The translations under genes were made by a program, and so were the position numbers. From Pseudoxanthomonas sp. PXM02 (GTDB lineage Bacteria > Pseudomonadota > Gammaproteobacteria > Xanthomonadales > Xanthomonadaceae), in contig NZ_JACVAK010000001.1 in assembly GCF_014851805.1 (NCBI RefSeq), forward strand, positions 186,001 to 250,000: a stretch of DNA of 64,000 nucleotides, given 5' to 3'. How positions within the stretch are numbered: position 1 is the stretch's first letter; the number at the start of each line of letters is the position of its first letter. The notes beneath the pieces are model-generated. The model saw only the letters and a program-made list of their open reading frames with translations. It searched no databases and had not been told where the DNA came from. Below, piece by piece: positions 36,285-44,348 of this stretch.

Positions 36285-36925
36285 TGAACGACACCCCCCG
36301 ATCCGGGAAGGTCAGCGAGGCGGCGGCACGCTATGCCACCGCCAGCCTGTCGGGCGCCCTCTTCACTACCACCCAGCAGCGCGTGCTGGCCTGCCTGTTC
36401 GGCGAATCCGGGCGCAGCTACGCGGTCAATGAACTGATCCAGGCCACGGGCGCCGGCAGTGGCGCCGTCCAGCGCGAGCTGGCCCGGCTGGCCGGCAGTG
36501 GGCTGCTCACCGTCGAACATGTCGGCAACCAGAAGCGCTACCGCGCCAATCCCGACGCGCCGATCCATGACGAACTGGCATCGATCGTCCGCAAGACGTT
36601 CGGACTGGCCGAACCGTTGCGCGAAGCGCTCGCGCCGCTGGCCAGCGGCATCCACGCGGCCTTCCTCTACGGCTCGATTGCCAAAGGCAGCGACACCACC
36701 CGCAGCGATATCGACCTGATGGTGATCGCCGACGACCTGGCCTACGCCGACATCATGCTGGCCCTGCACCCGGTGGCGGAACGGCTGGGTCGTCAGATCA
36801 ATCCCACTGTGTACGCACGTGATGAACTGCGCAGCCGCCTCGATGCCGGCAACAGCTTCGTTACCCGCGTACTGCAGCAACCGCGTCAGTGGCTGATCGG
36901 GGGCGAAGATGACCTCGCCGCTTGA
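36278..36925 (+). CDS. HTH-MNT fusion: DNA-binding nucleotidyltransferase (antitoxin-like)
   Basis: A 215-residue two-domain protein. Residues 25-95 are a winged helix-turn-helix (TTTQQRVLACLFGESGRSYA, LIQATGAGSGAVQRELARL, wing VGNQKRYRANPD). Residues 120-205 are a minimal nucleotidyltransferase with the catalytic pattern LYGSIAKGSDTTRSDIDLMV (Gly132, Ser133, Asp144, Asp146 intact). In MNT/HEPN systems the MNT partner modifies and neutralises the HEPN toxin; the fused HTH would add transcriptional control. It overlaps the HEPN gene by 17 bases. ATG 36278 or 36284 both lie at the second operator. No ribosome site is seen, so the mRNA is probably leaderless. Confidence 0.85.
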   Translation: MGMNDTPRSGKVSEAAARYATASLSGALFTTTQQRVLACLFGESGRSYAVNELIQATGAGSGAVQRELARLAGSGLLTVEHVGNQKRYRANPDAPIHDELASIVRKTFGLAEPLREALAPLASGIHAAFLYGSIAKGSDTTRSDIDLMVIADDLAYADIMLALHPVAERLGRQINPTVYARDELRSRLDAGNSFVTRVLQQPRQWLIGGEDDLAA

Positions 36926-37316
36926 GAAGCTGGCCACCCACAGCGGCCCGCTCAGTGCCGAGCCTCCCGACAAGAAGGAAACCGCCGGCCTGTTGCGCTC
37001 GGGGTTGGCCCGCCTGGCCGATGCGCACAACGACGCCCTGTCGCTGGAAAGCCGCTTCGACCTGGCTTACAACGCGGCCCACGCCCTGAGCTTGGCGGCG
37101 TTGCGCCGCGCCGGCTTCCGCGCACGCCACCGCTACATCGTCTTCCAGGTGCTGCCCCATACGCTGGGCCTCGGACCCGAGGTATGGCGCGTACTGGCCA
37201 AGGCGCATGACCTGCGCAACCTGGCCGAATACGAGGGTCACGTGGACGTCGACCAACGCCTGGTCAACGACCTGATCGCCGCTTGCGAGCGCGTGTCGGA
37301 CGCGCTGGAAAAATGA
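36909..37316 (+). CDS. HEPN-domain protein (toxin-like partner of the HTH-MNT protein)
   Basis: A 135-residue all-helical protein of the HEPN type. The core has SRFDLAYNAAHALSLAALRRAGFRA and the C-terminal KAHDLRNLAEYEGH. The typical RNase motif Arg-x4-6-His is modified: Arg103-Asn104 is followed by Tyr108, and His111 lies 8 positions on. So it may be a non-RNase HEPN, or the Tyr may be the AMP-acceptor seen in HepT-type toxins. It overlaps the MNT gene, the standard MNT-HEPN order. The pair separates the ring-opening and decarboxylase genes of the kynurenine cluster, to which neither has an obvious metabolic link. Confidence 0.78.
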   Translation: MTSPLEKLATHSGPLSAEPPDKKETAGLLRSGLARLADAHNDALSLESRFDLAYNAAHALSLAALRRAGFRARHRYIVFQVLPHTLGLGPEVWRVLAKAHDLRNLAEYEGHVDVDQRLVNDLIAACERVSDALEK

Positions 37317-37395
37317 CAGCGCACGCCTCTCGCACTGCGTGCAGCTTTCGGCAGTGCAGCGCGAATCCCGCGCACGCTGCCCCTACAATCCGACG

Positions 37396-38406
37396 ATGCT
37401 GAAGATCGACACCCATGCGCACTTCCTGCCCCGCGACTGGCCCGACCTCGCGGCCAAGTACGGCGACCTGCGCTTCCCGGTGATCCACCACGGCGACGAC
37501 GGGCGGCACCGCATCTACAAGGACGGCAAGTTCTTCCGCGAAATCTGGCCCAAGACCTGGGATCCCGAGGAACGTATCGCCGACTACGCCCAGTTCGGCG
37601 TGCAGGTGCAGGTGATCAGCACGGTGCCGGTGATGTTCAGCTACTGGGCCAAACCGCATCACGCGCTGGAACTTCACCAGGCGCTCAACGACCACACCGC
37701 CGCCGCCTGCCGCGACTATCCCCGCCATTACGCCGGCATCGGCACCGTGCCGATGCAGTCGCCCCGCTTGGCCGTGCAGGAGCTCGAGCGCTGCATGGAC
37801 CAGTTGGGCCTGCAGGGCGTGCAGATCGGCAGCCACGTCAACGACTGGAACCTGGACGCGCCCGAGCTGTTCGAGTTCTTCCAGGCCGCCAGCGAGCTCG
37901 GTGCCGCCATCCTGGTGCATCCGTGGGACATGATGGGCGCCGCGTCGATGCAGAAGTACTGGCTGCCCTGGCTGGTCGGCATGCCCGCCGAACAGTCGCG
38001 CGCCGCCTGCAGCCTGATCTTCGGTGGCGTGCTGGAGCGCCTGCCGCAGCTCAAGGTCTGCTTCGCCCACGGTGGCGGCAGCTTCCCTTACACCATCGGC
38101 CGTATCGAGCACGGCTTCAACATGCGGCCGGACCTGGTGGCCACCGACAACCCGCGCAATCCGCGCGACTACCTGGGCCGCGTGTACTTCGACTCCTGGG
38201 TCGCCGATCCGCGCGCGCTGCGCTACCTGCTGGATACCGTCGGCCACGAGCGCGTCATGCTGGGCACCGACTACCCCTTCCCGCTGGGCGAACAGGAGCC
38301 GGGCGCCGGCATCGCCGCGCTGGGGCTGGACGAGCCACAGCAGGCACGCCTGTATCACGGCACTGCGCTGGAATGGCTGGGCCTGTCCGCGGCGAGGTTC
38401 CTGTGA
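37396..38406 (+). CDS. 2-amino-3-carboxymuconate-6-semialdehyde decarboxylase (ACMSD)
   Basis: A 336-residue amidohydrolase-superfamily zinc decarboxylase (NbaD role). It starts MLKIDTHAHFLPRDWPDL with the HxH metal pair (His7, His9), has AAILVHPWDMMG with the third His, VCFAHGGGSFPYTIGRI, and LGTDYPFPLGEQEPG with the metal Asp. These match bacterial ACMSD closely. It converts ACMS to 2-aminomuconate semialdehyde and CO2, diverting flow away from quinolinate. A TACAAT element sits 6 bases before the ATG, so it probably has its own leaderless promoter after the inserted HTH-MNT/HEPN pair. Confidence 0.95.
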   Translation: MLKIDTHAHFLPRDWPDLAAKYGDLRFPVIHHGDDGRHRIYKDGKFFREIWPKTWDPEERIADYAQFGVQVQVISTVPVMFSYWAKPHHALELHQALNDHTAAACRDYPRHYAGIGTVPMQSPRLAVQELERCMDQLGLQGVQIGSHVNDWNLDAPELFEFFQAASELGAAILVHPWDMMGAASMQKYWLPWLVGMPAEQSRAACSLIFGGVLERLPQLKVCFAHGGGSFPYTIGRIEHGFNMRPDLVATDNPRNPRDYLGRVYFDSWVADPRALRYLLDTVGHERVMLGTDYPFPLGEQEPGAGIAALGLDEPQQARLYHGTALEWLGLSAARFL

Positions 38407-38415
38407 CGCCGCACC

Positions 38416-38485
38416 TGTGGGAACGACGTAAGTCGCGATCAATGAATCCCTGTAAAGCCTCATCGCGACTCACGTCGCTCCCACA
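38416..38485. repeat. Long palindromic intergenic repeat, copy 3 (degenerate)
   Basis: Arms 38416-38439 (TGTGGGAACGACGTAAGTCG...) and 38462-38485 are inverted with a few mismatches and a 22-base loop. It fills almost the whole gap between the ACMSD gene and kynU. Same family as the copies at 449-553 and 31583-31669. Confidence 0.85.
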
Positions 38486-38513
38486 ACATTTCATTTAGTC
38501 CACCGACGCATCC

Positions 38514-39788
38514 ATGACCGACCCGCTGTCCCGCACCCACATCATCGCCCTCGACGCCGCCGACCCGCTGCGTGCGCTCCGCAACGAGTTCCTGATTCCA
38601 CGCCACAAGCACAACGACCAGATCTACTTCTGCGGCAACTCGCTGGGCCTGCAGCCGAAAGGTGCGCGCACCTACCTCAACGAGGTGCTGGACAAGTGGT
38701 CCACCGAGGCCGTCGAAGGCCATTTCACCGGCAACGCGCAGTGGATGACGTACCACGAACTGGTGCGCGAACCGCTGGCGCGCGTGGTCGGCGCCGAGCC
38801 GGCCGAGGTGGTGGCGATGAACACGCTGACCACCAACCTGCACCTGATGATGGTCAGCTTCTACCGCCCTACGGCGGAGCGCCCGGCGATCCTGATGGAA
38901 GCGGGTGCGTTCCCGTCGGACCGTCACGCGATGGAATCGCAGGTGCGTTTCCATGGCTTCGATCCCGCGACCGACCTGATCGAAGTGGAACCCGACCAGC
39001 CCGACGGCACGCTGTCGATGGCGGCGATCGAACGCGCCATCGCCGAACACGGTCCGCGCCTGGCGCTGGTGCTGTGGCCCGGCATCCAGTACCGCACCGG
39101 CCAGGCCTTCGACCTGGCCGAGATCGCGCGCCTCGGTCATGCGCAGGGCGCCATCGTCGGTGTCGATCTGGCGCACGCCGTCGGCAACCTGCCGCTGCGT
39201 CTGCACGACAGCGGCGTCGATTTCGCCGTGTGGTGCCACTACAAGTACCTGAACTCCGGTCCCGGTGCGGTGGCGGGCTGCTTCGTGCATGCACGCCATG
39301 CGAACACCGACCGGCCGCGGTTCGCAGGTTGGTGGGGCCACGAGAAGGAAACCCGTTTCCGCATGGGGCCGGCGTTCGTGCCGACGCCCGGTGCCGAAGG
39401 TTGGCAGCTCAGCAATCCACCGATCCTCGGCCTCGCACCGTTGCGCGCGTCGCTGGAACTGTTCGAGAAGGCCGGCGGCATGGAGGCGATCCGCACCAAG
39501 TCGCTGAAGATCACCGGTCTGCTGGAAGCCTTGATCCAGGCGCGACTGTCGGACGTGCTGCAGATCATCACGCCCGCCGACACCGCCCAGCGCGGCGCGC
39601 AGTTGTCGTTGCGCGTGATCGGCGGGCGCGAGCGCGGGCGCGAACTGTTCGAGTACCTGCTGTCCGTCGGCACGGTCGGCGACTGGCGCGAACCGGACGT
39701 GATCCGCATCTCCCCCGCTCCGCTCTACAACCGCTACATGGATGTCCACCGCTTCGTCGAGGAAGTCGAGACGTGGCGGGGATTCTGA
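38514..39788 (+). CDS. kynU: Kynureninase
   Basis: A 424-residue PLP enzyme cleaving kynurenine or 3-hydroxykynurenine to (3-hydroxy)anthranilate and alanine. It has QIYFCGNSLGLQPKGARTYL near the start, ILMEAGAFPSDRHAMESQVR, GVDLAHAVGNLPL and the PLP lysine in WCHYKYLNSGPGAV. FAGWWGHEKETRFRM completes the active site. Length fits the family. It follows the degenerate palindromic repeat by 28 bases. The pathway gene kmo follows after the GIY-YIG insert. No kynA (tryptophan 2,3-dioxygenase) or kynB is in the window. Confidence 0.97.
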   Translation: MTDPLSRTHIIALDAADPLRALRNEFLIPRHKHNDQIYFCGNSLGLQPKGARTYLNEVLDKWSTEAVEGHFTGNAQWMTYHELVREPLARVVGAEPAEVVAMNTLTTNLHLMMVSFYRPTAERPAILMEAGAFPSDRHAMESQVRFHGFDPATDLIEVEPDQPDGTLSMAAIERAIAEHGPRLALVLWPGIQYRTGQAFDLAEIARLGHAQGAIVGVDLAHAVGNLPLRLHDSGVDFAVWCHYKYLNSGPGAVAGCFVHARHANTDRPRFAGWWGHEKETRFRMGPAFVPTPGAEGWQLSNPPILGLAPLRASLELFEKAGGMEAIRTKSLKITGLLEALIQARLSDVLQIITPADTAQRGAQLSLRVIGGRERGRELFEYLLSVGTVGDWREPDVIRISPAPLYNRYMDVHRFVEEVETWRGF

Positions 39789-39808
39789 CAAGCCCGACGC
39801 ATAGGGAA

Positions 39809-39840
39809 CCCGTCATTCCCGCGCAGGCAGGAACCCAGCG
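39809..39840 (+). repeat. Inverted-repeat boundary, left side of the GIY-YIG unit
   Basis: CCCGTCATTCCCGCG-CAGGCAGGAACCCAG type repeat, 21 bases after the kynU stop. Its near-exact reverse complement lies at 40166-40197. Each copy is itself internally palindromic (CCCGC..GCGGG type). Confidence 0.85.
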
Positions 39841-39863
39841 ACTTCGCTACACAACGGACGCTT

Positions 39864-40193
39864 ATGGACAAGCAACCGGCCACCTATATGTTGTCCAGCC
39901 AGCGCAACGGAACGCTCTACATTGGCGTCACCAGCGATCTCGTGGGACGTATCTGGCAACATCGCCATCATGCAGTCCCAGGCTTCTCTCATCGATATGG
40001 TGTCACGCAGCTGGTGTGGTACGAGCTTCACGAGACGATGGATGCTGCCATCACTAGGGAGAAGCGACTGAAGAAGTGGGAAAGGGCATGGAAAATCCGG
40101 CTTATCGAGCAATCCAATCCTTACTGGAACGATCTCTGGCACGACATCATCGGTCAGGGCCAAGTCACTGGGTCCCCGCCTTCGCGGGGATGA
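39864..40193 (+). CDS. GIY-YIG-domain nuclease-like small protein
   Basis: A 109-residue single-domain protein of the GIY-YIG endonuclease superfamily (UvrC/UPF0213-like). The GIY and YIG elements appear as TYMLSSQRNGTLYIGVTSD, followed by the conserved Arg (LVGRIWQHR) and the metal-binding Glu in AAITREKRLKKWERAWK. The last dozen residues (QVTGSPPSRG) and the TGA stop are encoded by the right inverted repeat. Such genes are often mobile or repeat-associated; here it forms a compact unit between kynU and kmo. It is in the same frame as kmo, separated by one stop and four codons. Cellular role unknown. Confidence 0.85.
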   Translation: MDKQPATYMLSSQRNGTLYIGVTSDLVGRIWQHRHHAVPGFSHRYGVTQLVWYELHETMDAAITREKRLKKWERAWKIRLIEQSNPYWNDLWHDIIGQGQVTGSPPSRG

Positions 40194-40197
40194 CGGA
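40166..40197 (-). repeat. Inverted-repeat boundary, right side of the GIY-YIG unit
   Basis: Reverse complement of the 39809-39840 repeat with only a few differences (GGGTCCCCGCC-TTCGCGGGGATGACGG on the plus strand). It encodes the end and stop codon of the GIY-YIG gene and ends 8 bases before the kmo start. Confidence 0.85.
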
Positions 40198-40205
40198 TCA
40201 AAGCT

Positions 40206-41579
40206 TTGGACACTACTGAAGACACTCGCTCGATCACCATCATCGGCGCCGGCCTGGCCGGCGCGCTGCTGGCCACGTTGATGGCGCGTGCCGGCTGGCG
40301 CGTGGACGTGTTCGAGAAGCGCGGCGACCCGCGTGTGCAGGGCTATGCCGGGGGACGTTCGATCAACCTGGCGCTGACCGAACGCGGCCGTCACGCCCTG
40401 CGCATGGCGGATGCCGACGATGCGGTGATGCGTCAGGCCGTGATGATGCGCGGGCGGATGGTGCATGCGCTGGACGGGCGGCTGCAGCTCCAGCGCTACG
40501 GTCGCGACGACAACGAGGTGATCTGGTCGATCCATCGCGGCGACCTGAACATCACGCTGCTGGACCTCGCCGAGAAGGCAGGCGCGACGCTCCACTTCAA
40601 CCATCGGCTGGACAAGGTGGACTTCGACGGGCGCATCGCGCATTTCGCCGACGACCGGGACGGCAGCAAGCATCCGACCCCCTTCATGGCGCTGGTCGGC
40701 GCGGACGGCGCAGGCTCCTCGCTGCGCGGCGCGATGCTCTCGCAGGAGGATCTCGGCGAACGCACCGAGTTCCTCGACCACTCGTACAAGGAACTGGAAA
40801 TCCCGCCGTCGGCCGATGGAAGCTTCATGATGGAGCCGAATGCGTTGCACATCTGGCCGCGCGGCCACTACATGTGTATTGCGCTGCCGAATGACGAGCG
40901 CACGTTCACCGTGACGCTGTTCCTGCCCAACCAGGGCGATCCCAGCTTCGCCAGCGTGCGCACGGGCAAGGACGCGAAGGCGCTGTTCCTGCGCGACTTC
41001 CCTGACGCCATTCCCTTGATACCGGACCTGGAGCAGGACTGGGAGACGAACCCCACCGGCCTGCTGGCCACGCTGTATCTCGACCGCTGGCATCTCGGCG
41101 GCCAGGCCGTGTTGCTCGGCGACGCGGCTCACGCCATGGTGCCGTTCCACGGCCAGGGCATGAACTGCGCCTTCGAGGATTGCGTGTCACTTGCACGCCA
41201 TTTGCAGGCAACTCACAGCCTGGCCGACGCGTTCGCCGCGTTCGAGGCCGAGCGCAAGCCGAACGCGCTGGCCATCCAGGAGATGGCGCTGGAAAACTAC
41301 GTAGAGATGCGTGACAAGGTCGACGACAGCGGCTTCCTGCTCCAGCGCGAACTGGAACTGGCGCTGCAGGAGCGCCACCCGCAGCGTTTCGTCCCGCACT
41401 ACACGATGGTCAGTTTCATGCGCATCCCGTACGCGGTGGCGCAACACCGCAGCCATGTGCAGCGCGACCTGCTGGTACGGCATACCGTCGGCCGCGCGTC
41501 GCTCGACGGTGTCGACTGGGCCGCCGTTGACGCCGACGTCCATGGCCTTCTGCCGGTGCTGGAGGAGGCGGTGGCGTGA
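40206..41579 (+). CDS. kmo: Kynurenine 3-monooxygenase
   Basis: A 457-residue FAD monooxygenase converting L-kynurenine to 3-hydroxykynurenine with NADPH and O2. The FAD motif is ITIIGAGLAGALLATLMARAG, the GRSINLALTERGRHAL block is typical of KMO, and the second FAD motif is VLLGDAAHAMVPFHGQGMN. An in-frame TGA at 40191 and the absence of any ATG before the FAD motif leave TTG 40206 as the only reasonable start. That codon begins just 8 bases beyond the inverted repeat, so the native start region may have been replaced. The stop overlaps the sbcB GTG. Confidence 0.95.
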   Translation: MDTTEDTRSITIIGAGLAGALLATLMARAGWRVDVFEKRGDPRVQGYAGGRSINLALTERGRHALRMADADDAVMRQAVMMRGRMVHALDGRLQLQRYGRDDNEVIWSIHRGDLNITLLDLAEKAGATLHFNHRLDKVDFDGRIAHFADDRDGSKHPTPFMALVGADGAGSSLRGAMLSQEDLGERTEFLDHSYKELEIPPSADGSFMMEPNALHIWPRGHYMCIALPNDERTFTVTLFLPNQGDPSFASVRTGKDAKALFLRDFPDAIPLIPDLEQDWETNPTGLLATLYLDRWHLGGQAVLLGDAAHAMVPFHGQGMNCAFEDCVSLARHLQATHSLADAFAAFEAERKPNALAIQEMALENYVEMRDKVDDSGFLLQRELELALQERHPQRFVPHYTMVSFMRIPYAVAQHRSHVQRDLLVRHTVGRASLDGVDWAAVDADVHGLLPVLEEAVA

Positions 41580-43015
41580 GCGCCAGCTTCCTCTTCTACG
41601 ACCTGGAAACCTTCGGCGCCGACCCTCGGCGCAGCCGGATCGCGCAGTTCGCCGCCGTGCGCACCACGCCGGCGCTCGAAGTCATCGACGAACCGATCAG
41701 CTTCTTCGTGCAGCCGGCCGATGACCTGCTCCCCTCGCCCGTCGCCACGCTGATCACCGGCATCACGCCGCAGCAGGCCCTGCGCGAAGGCGTCAACGAA
41801 GCCGAAGCCTTCGCCCGCATCGCCGACGAGATGGGCCGCCCGGAAACCTGCACGCTGGGCTACAACAGCCTGCGCTTCGACGACGAGTTCGTACGCCACG
41901 GGCTGTTCCGCAACTTCCACGAGCCCTACGAACGCGAATGGCGCGGCGGCAACTCGCGTTGGGACCTGCTGGACGTGATGCGGCTGATGCACGCGCTGCG
42001 TCCGGACGGGATCGTCTGGCCGAAGCGCGACGACGGCGCCACCTCGTTCAAGCTGGAACAGCTCGCCCTCGCCAACCGCGTGCGCGAGGGCGACGCGCAC
42101 GAGGCGCTGTCGGACGTATACGCCACCATCGGGCTGGCGCGCCTGATGCGGCAGTCGCAGCCGCGCTTGTGGGAATACGCACTGCAGCTGCGCGACAAGC
42201 GCTTCGCGGCGCGCCTGCTGGATACGACGGCCATGCTGCCGGTCCTGCATGTGTCGCAACGCTATCCGGCGAACCGGCTGTGCGCTGCCCCGGTATTGCC
42301 GCTGGCGCGGCATCCGCGCATCGACAACCGGGTTGTGGTGTTCGATCTGGACAGCGACCCCACGCCGCTGCTGTCGATGTCGCCGGAGGATATCGCCGAC
42401 CGGCTCTACACGCCGGCGGCTGACTTGCCGGAAGGCGAACAGCGGATCCCGCTGAAGGAAGTCCATCTGAATCGCGCACCGGCGCTGGTGGCCTGGTCGC
42501 ACCTACGACCCGCCGACATGGACCGGCTCGGCATCGATCCCGCCCGTTGCGAGCGCCATGCCGCGATCCTGCGCGAAGCGGGTCCCGACCTGGCCGAAAC
42601 CGTGCGCCGTGTCTTCTCCACCGAGCGAAGCTTCGAGCCCGGCGATGTCGACGGTTCGCTCTACAGTGGCTTCCTGGCAGATACGGACAAGCGCCGCTTC
42701 ACCGACGTGCGCACCACCCCGCCTCCCCTGCTCGGCCAGCGCGACTTCGGCTTCCGCGATGCGCGACTGCCGGAGCTGCTGTTCCGGTTCCGCGCACGTA
42801 ACTGGCCCGATACCCTGTCTGCCGCGGAGCGCCAGCGCTGGGACGATTACCGGCGCCAGCGGCTGGCGACGGACACTGGTCTGTCCGAGTACACCTTCGA
42901 AAGCTTCGACGCGGAAGTCGCCCAGTTGCGACAGACCGAAGCCGGGAATGCGGACCGCCTCGCGCTGCTGGACAGGATCCAGCAGTGGCGCGACGACGTG
43001 CAGGCCAGCCTGTAA
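41576..43015 (+). CDS. sbcB: Exodeoxyribonuclease I
   Basis: A 479-residue 3'-5' single-strand DNA exonuclease used in mismatch repair and recombination. The DEDDh exonuclease domain has FLFYDLETFGADP (Asp9, Glu11), GYNSLRFDDEFVRHG, and DAHEALSDVYAT with the last catalytic pair. ExoI-specific SH3-like and helical domains follow (WPKRDDGATSFKLEQLA, LPLARHPRIDNRVVVFDLD). The start is GTG 41576 overlapping the kmo stop, so it is co-translated with a catabolic gene it has no functional tie to. Confidence 0.97.
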   Translation: MSASFLFYDLETFGADPRRSRIAQFAAVRTTPALEVIDEPISFFVQPADDLLPSPVATLITGITPQQALREGVNEAEAFARIADEMGRPETCTLGYNSLRFDDEFVRHGLFRNFHEPYEREWRGGNSRWDLLDVMRLMHALRPDGIVWPKRDDGATSFKLEQLALANRVREGDAHEALSDVYATIGLARLMRQSQPRLWEYALQLRDKRFAARLLDTTAMLPVLHVSQRYPANRLCAAPVLPLARHPRIDNRVVVFDLDSDPTPLLSMSPEDIADRLYTPAADLPEGEQRIPLKEVHLNRAPALVAWSHLRPADMDRLGIDPARCERHAAILREAGPDLAETVRRVFSTERSFEPGDVDGSLYSGFLADTDKRRFTDVRTTPPPLLGQRDFGFRDARLPELLFRFRARNWPDTLSAAERQRWDDYRRQRLATDTGLSEYTFESFDAEVAQLRQTEAGNADRLALLDRIQQWRDDVQASL

Positions 43016-43073
43016 GCGGACATCGAGGGCAGTCTTGTCGGTTCCATGACACCGGCCTGACTAGAATGGCGCC

Positions 43074-43760
43074 ATGGCCACCTACTTTTCCGATGCCAGT
43101 TTCAAGTTCCTGCGCGGGCTGGCGCGCCACAACGACAAGACCTGGTTCAACGACCACAAGGCGCAGTACGAAGACCACGTCCGTCAGCCGTTCCTGCGGC
43201 TGCTGACCGATATGCAGCCGGATCTGGCGGCGGTCAGCCTGCATTTCCGTGCCGACCCGAAGACGGTCGGCGGTTCGCTGTTCCGCATCTACCGCGATGC
43301 CCGCTTCTCCAACGACAAGTCGCCGTACAAGTCCTGGCAAGGCGCACGCCTGTACCACGAGCGCCACAAGCAGGTGCCCGCACCGTCTTTCTATCTGCAT
43401 CTGCAGCCCGGCGAGTGTTTCGTCGGCGCGGGACTGTGGCATCCCGAACCCGACACCCAGCGTCGCGTTCGCCAGTTCATCCTCGACAATCCGGGCAGCT
43501 GGAAGAAGGCCGCACACGATCCCGGCTTCCGCCGGCGTTTCGAATTCGAGGAAAGCGAGAAACTGGTGCGCCCGCCGCGTGGTTTTCCGGCGGACTTCGA
43601 GTTCATCGAGGATCTGAAGCACCGCAACTTCGTCTTCTGGCGCTCGCTGGACGATGCGACGATGACCGGGCCGCGCCTGCGCCAGACGCTGGCAGGCGAC
43701 CTGAAGACGCTGGGCCCGTTCGTCGACTACCTGTGTGCCGCGCTGGACCTGGAATTCTGA
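43074..43760 (+). CDS. DUF2461 / TIGR02453-family protein
   Basis: A 228-residue cytoplasmic protein of the conserved DUF2461 family. Diagnostic blocks are FLRGLARHNDKTWFNDHKAQY, GSLFRIYRDARFSNDKSPYK and FYLHLQPGECFVGAGLWHPE. The biochemical role is unknown. A TAGAAT element ends 6 bases before the ATG, and no ribosome site is visible, so the mRNA is likely leaderless. The DUF2939-like gene follows after 16 bases and is probably co-transcribed. Confidence 0.93.
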   Translation: MATYFSDASFKFLRGLARHNDKTWFNDHKAQYEDHVRQPFLRLLTDMQPDLAAVSLHFRADPKTVGGSLFRIYRDARFSNDKSPYKSWQGARLYHERHKQVPAPSFYLHLQPGECFVGAGLWHPEPDTQRRVRQFILDNPGSWKKAAHDPGFRRRFEFEESEKLVRPPRGFPADFEFIEDLKHRNFVFWRSLDDATMTGPRLRQTLAGDLKTLGPFVDYLCAALDLEF

Positions 43761-43776
43761 CCCGGAGGACGCACCG

Positions 43777-44334
43777 ATGCAGGGCTCGCCAATGAAGAAG
43801 TGGCTCGTGGGTGGCGTACTGCTGGCCATCGTCCTGGGACTGGTTGCCTACGTGGTGGCTGGACCGTACCTGGCCATCCATGGCATCCGCACCGCACTGG
43901 CGGAGCAGGACACGGCGAAGCTGCAGAAGCATGTCGACTTCCCCTCCCTGCGGGTCAACCTGCGCGCGCAGGTGGAAGACTACTTGGCGCGCAAGGCGGG
44001 ACCGGAGGTGTCATCCAACCTGTTCGGCGCAGCCGCCCTGTCGATCGCCAACCAGGTGCTCGGCCGCGGCGTGGACACGCTGGTCACCCCGATGGGTATC
44101 GCGGCCGTGCTGGAGGGGCGCGCCACCTGGAAGCGTGCCATCGGCGAGACCGTGGGCGGTGACACCTACGCCCCGGCCGTGCCGGCGGAACCGCTCAAGG
44201 ACGCCGAGCATCACTACGAGTCGCTGTCGCGCTTCACCGCCACCGTGCATGACGAAAACGGCCAGCCGGTGGTGTTCGTCCTCAGCCGGCAAGGCCTGCG
44301 CTGGCGGCTGACCGATATCCGCCTGCCGCTGTAA
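43777..44334 (+). CDS. DUF2939-like membrane-anchored protein
   Basis: A 185-residue protein with an uncleaved N-terminal membrane helix (about 9-29, WLVGGVLLAIVLGLVAYVVA) and a soluble domain on the periplasmic side. The block GPYLAIHGIRTALAEQDTAKLQKHVDF is typical of the DUF2939 family, whose members carry a lipocalin-like small domain of unknown role. CGGAGGA lies 7 bases before ATG 43777. It ends 14 bases before the stop of the convergent 5'-nucleotidase gene. Confidence 0.85.
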   Translation: MQGSPMKKWLVGGVLLAIVLGLVAYVVAGPYLAIHGIRTALAEQDTAKLQKHVDFPSLRVNLRAQVEDYLARKAGPEVSSNLFGAAALSIANQVLGRGVDTLVTPMGIAAVLEGRATWKRAIGETVGGDTYAPAVPAEPLKDAEHHYESLSRFTATVHDENGQPVVFVLSRQGLRWRLTDIRLPL

Positions 44335-44348
44335 GCGGCCCGTCGACA

